In this document: positions 1 to 6,186 of the stretch, in pieces
Position numbering within the stretch: position 1 is the first letter of the stretch
Layout: each line of letters begins with the position of its first letter
From: an uncultured Sphingopyxis sp.
GTDB lineage: Bacteria > Pseudomonadota > Alphaproteobacteria > Sphingomonadales > Sphingomonadaceae
Assembly: GCA_937957805.1 (NCBI GenBank)
Contig: CALFXW010000118.1
Coordinates: 1-7,337, forward strand
DNA length: 7,337 nucleotides
Direction: 5' to 3'
Translations under genes and position numbers: made by a program
The notes under the pieces: model-generated
The model's input: the letters and a program-made list of their open reading frames with translations, nothing else
Databases searched by the model: none
What the model was told of the DNA's origin: nothing

Positions 1-110
1 AGCGGCGGGCAGTGCTTGTCATAGCCGTCCTTGTCGGCGCCACGGAAGTTCTATAATCACACGCCGTTGTGTTAATCGACCGTTCTGAACGAACACAACG
101 AAAACGGATT
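1..110. other. No confident gene; possible chimeric contig end
   Basis: No gene can be called here. On the minus strand, bases 50 to 1 read as an open stretch beginning NFRGADKDGYDKHC and running off the edge. It is immediately preceded by an in-frame TAG at 53-51, so it has no visible start and I do not recognise its family. Bases 54-110 are more AT-rich than the rest of the window and hold a perfect inverted repeat. The segment lies beyond two truncated gene scraps, so it is most likely another piece of a chimeric end or a small intergenic region from another locus. Confidence 0.4.
65..100. repeat. 9-bp perfect inverted repeat with 18-base spacer
   Basis: CGTTGTGTT at 65-73 is the exact reverse complement of AACACAACG at 92-100. 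The spacer contains a second short palindrome, CGTTC-T-GAACG, at 81-91, directly abutting the right arm. The element could be an operator, part of a terminator-like hairpin, or an artefact at an assembly joint. There is no clear U-tract on either strand, so a standard intrinsic terminator is not well supported. The arms are seen directly; any function is a guess. Confidence 0.4.
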
Positions 111-179
111 TTGTACCATGCCAAACACGCGGTAGAGAGCGATGTCGGCAGCCGAGATGTTGGTGCCAACGATCCAGCC
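111..179 (-). pseudogene. Glutathione S-transferase C-terminal fragment
   Basis: The minus strand reads GWIVGTNISAADIALYRVFG followed by MVQ. This matches the core of the GST C-terminal helical domain, in which a conserved hydrophobic-G-x-x-(L/I/P)-(S/T)-x-A-D-I-A motif provides the N-capping box and the structural aspartate. Only about 23 residues are present. The N-terminal thioredoxin-like domain, which would carry the glutathione site, is absent. Upstream, without a frame break, the reading frame becomes a metallophosphoesterase tail; downstream it becomes unrelated sequence and stops at 74-72. This is therefore a scrap, not a working gene. Identification rests on the one motif. The fusion point is near 170-180, in the shared sequence that encodes GWI. 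Confidence 0.55.
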
Positions 180-356
180 GTTGCCGCCGTTGGCCATGTT
201 CTGCGGATCGACCAACAACTCATGGACGCGATTGCCGTTCACCCCCGTATCGAGATGATACTTGAACTGATCGAAATCCTCGAACTGATGCCCCGAGAGA
301 AACAGCGACACGTTCTCGTGGTTCTTCACCAGCGTGTTCCAGAGCGTTTCAGCGTC
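171..356 (-). pseudogene. Metallophosphoesterase C-terminal fragment
   Basis: From about 356 down to 171 the minus strand encodes a stretch starting DAETLWNTLVKNHENVSLFL and continuing with SGH, then DTGVNGNRVHELLVD, and ending NMANGGNGWI. The order LV-K-x-H-x-N-V, SGH, (T)G-x-N-G-N-x-V-H-(E/Q)-LL-x-D and GG-x-GW is typical of the end of calcineurin-like phosphoesterases, where the SGH histidine is one of the last metal ligands. The N-terminal metal-binding motifs (DxH, GDxxD, GNHE) are absent. The frame is offset from that of the cytochrome, and the two overlap by about 25 bases around the joint. No start codon belongs to it (the ATG at 329-327 is internal), so this is a broken piece continuing into the GST scrap. 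Confidence 0.6.
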
Positions 357-3300
357 CCGCCCGCCGTATAGCGTTGATATTCAACCGGCGCACGCGGGCG
401 CGTCACATTATACATCACCAACCCTTGGTCGCGCGCCGCGACATAGAGGTAGGTGCGCGCGATATACATGCGTTCGGCGCTGGGCAGGGCAATGTCGCCT
501 TCGGGCAGTGCCACCGGGTGCAGCATGTCCGTCGTGTCGAACAGGCGGATACCCGTCGCGTCGCTGACCCACAGATAACGGAATTGGATGGCGCTCGCCT
601 TTGCCCCTGTCAGCGGGATATTGGCGGTGAGACGCGGTTCGAGCGGGTTATCAAGGTCAACCACCGCCAAGCCATAGTTGGTGGTGATATAGGCGATATG
701 CCCCGCCAGCGTGATGTGGCGGGCACCGGCCAGCACATTGTCGGGGTTCCATGTCAATGCGCGGCTGAGGTTGTTGTTGCGCAATTCGCCATCGGCAAAT
801 GTGTCCACATTGACGAGGATTAATCCCTCCTCCGCATCGGTCACCACCGCAAAGTTATAAATGGGGTGGAATGGCTGTTCCTGATTAATCTCGCGCATCA
901 CCGCTGTATTGCGCAGCGGGTTGATTGCCTGATTGGTGGGGATGGCCATGCAGGTGGCGTTGCGGCTGCCAACCCGCTGGTCATGCCCAAGGGGGGAGAA
1001 GGGGGCGGTGATAATCCGTTCGGAGAAGCCCTTGTTGGCGATGGAGGCGATGTCATAAACCGCAAAGCCGCCGCTTCCTTCGGCAACGAACATATATTCA
1101 CCGCGCATCTGTAAACAGCCAACCCGGTCGCGCGTCCCCTGAACGACATTCTGAAACTCTTCGGTCCCGCCCGCTTCGCCCGACAAATGACCGTTGATTG
1201 CGCTGCCGCGCACCCAATTGCGCAATTCGCGGTGGTTATCGTCCACATGCTGGCGATAAAAATCGGGGTAGGCGTAACGCTGCAAATAGCTGCCGATCAC
1301 CGCCTGTGGTTCGTCCCATTCGGTAACGCGGGTGGCCTGAAAACCACCCTCCAGCCCCGAAAAATTATTGAGCCCGACAAAATTGACGTAATTGGTGCCG
1401 AGCAGCAACAGTTGCGCCATGATCGCATTATTATCCTCATTCTCCGACAGGTGGCAGTCCGAACAACCCTTTGTCTCTGTTGTGCGCACGGTGTGCGGGA
1501 AGTGCGGCGCAAAGGCTTGCGAGGAAAAACCGATCGCGCTGATCGGCGGTTGCTGCACGTAAATCCGCTCTCGATTCAAGTTGGTAGAGGACAGGACGAG
1601 CGCGGAGGAGGAACGCACTGGCGCAATGATATTGCCCTTGGTCGTCTGGTGGATGCCCAGCTGGAACATTTCATCGCGCGCGACCTGTGGGTTATAGGTG
1701 GCGAAATTGCGCGATTCCTCCCCTTCAAAACGGTGGCTGGTGGTGCGCCAATTTGCCTCAATCGGCAGGTGACAGCCGCCACAACTGGTTGTCCACGACA
1801 AATGGCAGGTAAAGCAGGTCATTTTATCATCGCCATGCGCGCGGTTTTCGGGGGTCACCCCTTCGCCCCAGCGCATCTGCCCATCGTCACCCACCCGGCC
1901 CATCAGCTTGGCGCGGGCGGCGCGCGCATTAAAGCGCGGGTTGCCGCGCGTCACCGTGTCGCGCACCAGACTTACTTCCCACGTCAGTTGCGGGTCGGTG
2001 ATCGACCGTTGGAGGAGCGTGCGCTGACCATCACGCTCCACCCATTCAAAGCGGCGTTGACCATCGGGGTTGCGCAGCAGCGACAAATTATTGCCGCCCG
2101 GCGGCGCGGCAGGGCCAGATGTCAGCAGCGTGGGATAGGCATCGGCGGTGCCGTGACAATCCTTGCACCCAATTTCAATCGCGTTGGCAACTTCGCCATA
2201 GATGAAGCCGTTGCCATGGCTGTCCTGTGAAAAGTGGCAATCGGCACATTGCAGCCCCTTTTCGGCGTGGATGTCCATCATATGGACGGTGCGCCCCGGG
2301 TTGGTGCCGATGGGTGCAAACTGCCCCTCACCCTCCCGCCGCCAGCGCTGCGGATCGTCATTGGGGACAATATTCCCCTCGGCATCCAGCAAATTACCCT
2401 CGCGGTCGCGGCGGAAAACCGCGCGGAAGTTCCAGCCATGGCCATGGTAATCGGCAAATTGCGTATCATTAAGGCCGGGGTTCAGGTCATAAACATTGCG
2501 CAGAAACTGCAAATCCGCCCACAGGCCGCGCGGGGCCGCCCCTTCGGGGTTGCGGTCGTTGACTGCGCGGATTTCAGCGGCGGTCGGGTGCCGTTGCTGA
2601 CGATAAATGCGTTGATATTCCTCCTCACTCATGCCGGCAGGGCGCGGGGTGGTATTTTCCGGCCCCGGCCACATGGCGGGCGCGTCGGATTCATAATCCC
2701 ACATCGTGTAGCCCAGATAGCTGTTCAGGAAGATATTGGGCTGGTGCATGTGGCAATTCATGCACTGCGCGGTCGGGATGGCGCGGGTAAAGGCGTGGCG
2801 GATGGGGTGGCCGCTTTCGCGTGTTTCGGGCGACCCGGCGGGAATAAGCTCGCCATGTTCACCGCCATGGGATTCTGCAGCAGCGCCGTGGCCGCCCGCA
2901 GTTTCGCCATGTGCTGCGGACGCTTCGCCATGGGGCGCGCGTTGTTGCAAATTGGCGATGGTGGGGTCGACAGTCGCGGTCTGCCCATCGCGGCCATAGC
3001 GTGCCCAGACGCTGGAGTGGCGGGGTTCGCGGTCGTTGGCATAGATGACATGACAGCCCGAACAGCCCGATGAACGATAATCGCCGGGCTGATCATTGGT
3101 GCCCATGAACCACATATAGGGGTCGTTGAGGCGGGTCTTGTGCAGGTTGAGCACGGGGATGGCGACCCGCAACCCAGTGCCCGGCCCACGGTTGGACTGG
3201 CGCAAATCGGGCCGTCCCGGCTCGTCAAGCCGTTGAATCTGGCCGGTCGAATTGGGCAGGCCGATTTCGGGGAAGACAGGGTTGATCACCCGACCGCCGC

Positions 3301-4195
3301 GTTCGAAAACACGAAAAACATCGCCCGGCGGGGTCACAGTCCAATTGGGCAGCGGGTAAAGCCGGGCGAGCGCGCCGCGCGCTTGTTGTTCGGGGGTCAG
3401 AATATCATCGGCGCTGGTAGTGACGTCGCACGCGCGCGCCCATTGTTCAGGCGGCAAAATGGTCGATGGGCTGGTGATGCAGGCGGCGTCCCCGTCGCGC
3501 GTATATGCTTCGCCCATCAGGTAATTTTTGAACGGCACAATGCCATTATTATAGGACGCACCGCCAAAGAACATCGCCGCTGTGGACATGAGCGATCGTT
3601 CGGCATTTTCGATGATTTCAAGGTGACAACTGCCGCATGCCTCGCGCGCCACGCGGTAATCGGCGGGGTTTACAAAGCGAACAAATTCAGGTGCTTCGCG
3701 GTTGAGCAGGGCGTAACTGCGTTCGGGGTTCGCCGACGATGGCCAGTTCCAGCTTTGCGGATAACGCGGCAGGACGTGTGCGCGTTCCATCGCGGCCATA
3801 TTGGCCGGCGCGTCATAGCCGATCGCCGGGTCACCGCGCACGCGGGCATCGCCGCCATGGCAATCGACACAGCCCAATTGCACCGCCGGACTGGCGTGCA
3901 TCGATGTTTCATCGGTGCGCGTGTGGCAGGAAAAACAACCCTCCGACTTTGCCATGACGGCGGCGCGCTGTTCCTCGAACGTCGTGCCCGGCTGGTTGCG
4001 GGGGGCAGGCGGAGCGGTGACATAATGGCGCTCTACCGGGCGTTCATCCCCGCTGGCCATGGCCGCAGGGGCGGCGGCAAACAGCGCGCAGCCGAGCATG
4101 ACCAGCGCCGCGAGCGCCAATAGCATGCGCCCAAGCGGCAGGCGCTGTTTCCAATTGGTCGTCAAGGGCGCGTCGCTGGGCATCATCAAGCTCAT
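326..4195 (-). CDS. Decaheme c-type cytochrome with C-terminal LVIVD beta-propeller, 3'-truncated
   Basis: This is a giant exported electron-transfer protein of about 1289 residues. A Sec signal peptide lies at residues 1-48: a basic n-region with KQR, a hydrophobic core, and a likely signal peptidase I site after AMA. Ten CxxCH motifs follow, starting near residues 88, 110, 188, 379, 479, 651, 678, 795, 806 and 912 (one less if counted from the chosen ATG). Each should hold a covalent heme c, and many free histidines could serve as distal ligands. A His/Gly/Ala-rich insert lies at 423-448, between hemes 4 and 5. Residues about 1030-1281 show five blade-like repeats with the VxDxxxGLxVVD pattern of LVIVD propellers. 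The ATG at 4195 is preferred over the TTG at 4198 because it overlaps the porin stop codon; no Shine-Dalgarno sequence is visible, so translation is probably coupled. The last blade ends in unrelated residues (KRSGTRW) where metallophosphoesterase sequence begins, so the true C-terminus is missing. A surface or periplasmic role in electron transfer is inferred. Confidence 0.9.
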   Translation of the reverse strand: MSLMMPSDAPLTTNWKQRLPLGRMLLALAALVMLGCALFAAAPAAMASGDERPVERHYVTAPPAPRNQPGTTFEEQRAAVMAKSEGCFSCHTRTDETSMHASPAVQLGCVDCHGGDARVRGDPAIGYDAPANMAAMERAHVLPRYPQSWNWPSSANPERSYALLNREAPEFVRFVNPADYRVAREACGSCHLEIIENAERSLMSTAAMFFGGASYNNGIVPFKNYLMGEAYTRDGDAACITSPSTILPPEQWARACDVTTSADDILTPEQQARGALARLYPLPNWTVTPPGDVFRVFERGGRVINPVFPEIGLPNSTGQIQRLDEPGRPDLRQSNRGPGTGLRVAIPVLNLHKTRLNDPYMWFMGTNDQPGDYRSSGCSGCHVIYANDREPRHSSVWARYGRDGQTATVDPTIANLQQRAPHGEASAAHGETAGGHGAAAESHGGEHGELIPAGSPETRESGHPIRHAFTRAIPTAQCMNCHMHQPNIFLNSYLGYTMWDYESDAPAMWPGPENTTPRPAGMSEEEYQRIYRQQRHPTAAEIRAVNDRNPEGAAPRGLWADLQFLRNVYDLNPGLNDTQFADYHGHGWNFRAVFRRDREGNLLDAEGNIVPNDDPQRWRREGEGQFAPIGTNPGRTVHMMDIHAEKGLQCADCHFSQDSHGNGFIYGEVANAIEIGCKDCHGTADAYPTLLTSGPAAPPGGNNLSLLRNPDGQRRFEWVERDGQRTLLQRSITDPQLTWEVSLVRDTVTRGNPRFNARAARAKLMGRVGDDGQMRWGEGVTPENRAHGDDKMTCFTCHLSWTTSCGGCHLPIEANWRTTSHRFEGEESRNFATYNPQVARDEMFQLGIHQTTKGNIIAPVRSSSALVLSSTNLNRERIYVQQPPISAIGFSSQAFAPHFPHTVRTTETKGCSDCHLSENEDNNAIMAQLLLLGTNYVNFVGLNNFSGLEGGFQATRVTEWDEPQAVIGSYLQRYAYPDFYRQHVDDNHRELRNWVRGSAINGHLSGEAGGTEEFQNVVQGTRDRVGCLQMRGEYMFVAEGSGGFAVYDIASIANKGFSERIITAPFSPLGHDQRVGSRNATCMAIPTNQAINPLRNTAVMREINQEQPFHPIYNFAVVTDAEEGLILVNVDTFADGELRNNNLSRALTWNPDNVLAGARHITLAGHIAYITTNYGLAVVDLDNPLEPRLTANIPLTGAKASAIQFRYLWVSDATGIRLFDTTDMLHPVALPEGDIALPSAERMYIARTYLYVAARDQGLVMYNVTRPRAPVEYQRYTAGGTLKRSGTRW
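2855..2932 (-). repeat. His/Gly/Ala-rich low-complexity insert in the cytochrome
   Basis: Between hemes 4 and 5 the protein runs through imperfect units such as PHGEASAAHGETAGGHG and ESHGGEHGE, with six histidines in about 26 residues. The DNA shows matching degenerate repeats (gccatg, cgccatgg and similar), compatible with growth by slippage. Flanking residues on both sides look like folded cytochrome. It could be a flexible linker, a metal-binding tether or a neutral insertion. Confidence 0.6.
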
Positions 4196-4197
4196 CA
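4193..4197 (-). promoter_or_regulatory. TGATG stop-start overlap (translational coupling)
   Basis: The porin stop TGA (4197-4195) and the cytochrome ATG (4195-4193) share one base. The 20 bases upstream of this ATG contain no purine-rich ribosome-binding site; they encode the porin's final residues and are T-rich on the coding strand. Re-initiation by ribosomes finishing the porin is the simplest reading. It would tie the amounts of barrel and cytochrome together. Confidence 0.55.
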
Positions 4198-6183
4198 AAA
4201 GGAAAAAATGACGTTGGCGAGAATGGAATAATAAGCATCATAACGCGGCTGATTGGTGAAAAGATCCTTGAACCCTTCGCCGGGGATCAACGCCGCCGCC
4301 GACAGCCGCATGATGATATTTTGATTGGCGTGGGGCCGCCAAATTGCGGATACCGACGTATCCCAGCCAATATCGCGTCCAATATTGGCCTGATTGCGCA
4401 GCGCCCCCAAAATGGCGGTATTTTCGAACCATAAATGATTGAAATTGGTCGACAGGCGCAATTCGGGTGTCAGGTCAAAATCACCGCCAGCACCCAATAA
4501 AATCGTGCCGGGATTGGTGAAATTGGACTGCCCCTGTTCTTTCGATGAACGTAGGCTGTTCAAAATGCCGTTGCGCCCGTTGATGCTGACTGCGCGACCC
4601 CCACCGATGAAGGGGATGGATTGGCGGATCCAGTAACTTGTGTCGGCACCGGCAAATTGCGGATTTTCAAATATGGCATCAAAGCCGGTTTCGACATCAT
4701 CATATGGGTCGCTGTCGCCCGATGCGTAGAGCCCCGACAGGCGAAAGCGCATCCAATCATGATCATAGCTCGCCTCAAACGCGCCAAAAAATGCGGATAT
4801 GCGGGCATTGCGGTCGGTAATCGGGTTGGCGCGATCCTGCCCGAATGCGCCGTAAATCGACGCGGTCAGGTTGATGCGGCCGACGCGCCCGTCGGCATTA
4901 TAGCCGACATAATAAACGTCATAATCATGCCCGCGCAGCGTGCCGATCAGCGACGGGCGGGTGGGAAAGCCATTATGGTCCGCCTTTTGTTCATCGCCTT
5001 CGCGGTTGCGATTGTAAATCAGGCTGATCTGGCTGGTGAGGCCGGGGACAGGCAAATCCTGCCGGTAGAGATTGGCGATAAAGACAAAATCGTCGCGCGG
5101 CGTCTGCCCCAGATCGTTAAGGCCGCTGTTCGTATCCTTTTCCAGTCGCCAGAATGCTGCCAGATTATATTGGAAACGATTGCCATCACGATTGCCGAAC
5201 AAGCGGATGCCCAATTGATTGTCGTTGAACAAAAATCCGCGAAAATCCGACTGAAAGGGCTGGATGCCGATACGGATGGAATGGAAATCATATCGGTCGC
5301 TGTCATTGCCCAAATGCTTGTCGATGAATAATTCCTGCACCCCGATGAAATGGTCAAAACGGTGCGAGGGCGCGGACGGCTGCACCGACAAAATGCGCCG
5401 TTCGGGGACATCAACATAGGAAGCATTATAGGCCAGCGTGACCCGATATTCGATGTCGGGCGGCTTGAACGCGGTCATCCCCTTGGTCAAAGCCGCGCCG
5501 AGGATGAAGCTTTGTGAAAAGACGATGCTCGCCGGACGGCCGAACACATCGGTGCTGCGGGGGCGCTCTGTCGTTTGCACGCCGACGGGCAGGGGAAAGG
5601 TGCGCGGCTCCACCACCGTGTCGGATGTTGCGCTGAGCGTAAAAAACCAGTCATCGCCATGCAGCGGGATGAAGCTGGGCAGGCTTTCGACATTGATCGG
5701 CCGGTCGCCTTTCAGGAAATTCTGCCGATAGGGGTCGAGCCGCGAACGGCATACATCCTGCACCGCGACAAACAGCTGCTCGACAGGGCAGAATGCGGTG
5801 ATTAGCCGCCAACGGTCGGGGATGGGCAATGTGTCGGTGGGAAAGGCCTGTGGCGGCAGGGCACGGATCGCGCCGGGATTTTCCTGGGTCACCGCTTCGG
5901 GCAGGCCGGGTTGATAGCCGGGCCGTCGCCGCCCCTCCAATATCTGGTCGAGCAGGCTGGGGTCCACCCGCCGTTCCCAATTGAGCGGCGGCGGTGGTGG
6001 GGTGCCATTTTCGTCCACCGGCGGCTGGGCAGGTGCTTCTGGCGGCGGGCCGCCTTCGGCCGGCGGCGGCGCAGCGCTGATCGGCGGCGGCGCGTCCGCC
6101 GCATCGGGCGGCGCGTCGGCCGTCACCCCACCCGTCGCGCCCAGCGCGGCAATAAATGGGAGGAGGAGGAGTGCGCCAGACAT
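4195..6183 (-). CDS. Outer-membrane beta-barrel (porin-like) protein partner of the multiheme cytochrome
   Basis: A 662-residue protein predicted to sit in the outer membrane. Residues 1-22 form a short hydrophobic export signal with an unusually weak positive n-region. Residues 24-66 are proline/alanine-rich with runs such as PPPPP. A soluble segment at about 70-170 contains two cysteines (C132, C145). From about 175 to the end, alternating hydrophobic/polar strands with aromatic girdles and D/N/G-rich turns recur, for example LGIRLFGNRDG, RFQYNLAAFWRLEKD and LRLSTNFNHLWFENT. The chain ends ILANVIFSF, with the terminal phenylalanine recognised by the BAM machinery. I do not recognise a named family. 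Its size and its position directly before a decaheme cytochrome suggest the barrel of a porin-cytochrome conduit. It carries no CxxCH, so any heme must come from a partner. The ATG lies two codons after the upstream gene's stop and is the first possible start. A plain solute porin remains possible. Confidence 0.8.
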   Translation of the reverse strand: MSGALLLLPFIAALGATGGVTADAPPDAADAPPPISAAPPPAEGGPPPEAPAQPPVDENGTPPPPPLNWERRVDPSLLDQILEGRRRPGYQPGLPEAVTQENPGAIRALPPQAFPTDTLPIPDRWRLITAFCPVEQLFVAVQDVCRSRLDPYRQNFLKGDRPINVESLPSFIPLHGDDWFFTLSATSDTVVEPRTFPLPVGVQTTERPRSTDVFGRPASIVFSQSFILGAALTKGMTAFKPPDIEYRVTLAYNASYVDVPERRILSVQPSAPSHRFDHFIGVQELFIDKHLGNDSDRYDFHSIRIGIQPFQSDFRGFLFNDNQLGIRLFGNRDGNRFQYNLAAFWRLEKDTNSGLNDLGQTPRDDFVFIANLYRQDLPVPGLTSQISLIYNRNREGDEQKADHNGFPTRPSLIGTLRGHDYDVYYVGYNADGRVGRINLTASIYGAFGQDRANPITDRNARISAFFGAFEASYDHDWMRFRLSGLYASGDSDPYDDVETGFDAIFENPQFAGADTSYWIRQSIPFIGGGRAVSINGRNGILNSLRSSKEQGQSNFTNPGTILLGAGGDFDLTPELRLSTNFNHLWFENTAILGALRNQANIGRDIGWDTSVSAIWRPHANQNIIMRLSAAALIPGEGFKDLFTNQPRYDAYYSILANVIFSF

Positions 6184-6186
6184 GGG

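Noticed and set aside
65..100. Inverted repeat as the transcription terminator of the cytochrome operon
   Set aside because: It lies beyond foreign gene scraps more than 200 bases past the broken cytochrome end and lacks a U-tract.
1187..2230. 347-codon open frame on the plus strand opposite the cytochrome
   Set aside because: It is antisense to intact heme motifs 6 to 10, has no recognisable domain, and its composition is what the complement of a GC-rich gene gives.
4060..4120. Lipoprotein signal (lipobox) in the cytochrome leader around C37
   Set aside because: The MLGC context is a poor lipobox and the hydrophobic core continues past it to a good AMA cleavage site, so signal peptidase I processing is favoured. 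Not excluded.
3140..4123. 327-codon open frame on the plus strand opposite the cytochrome N-terminal half
   Set aside because: Shadow of the cytochrome. No domain or credible start site, and the opposite strand has clear signal peptide and CxxCH motifs.
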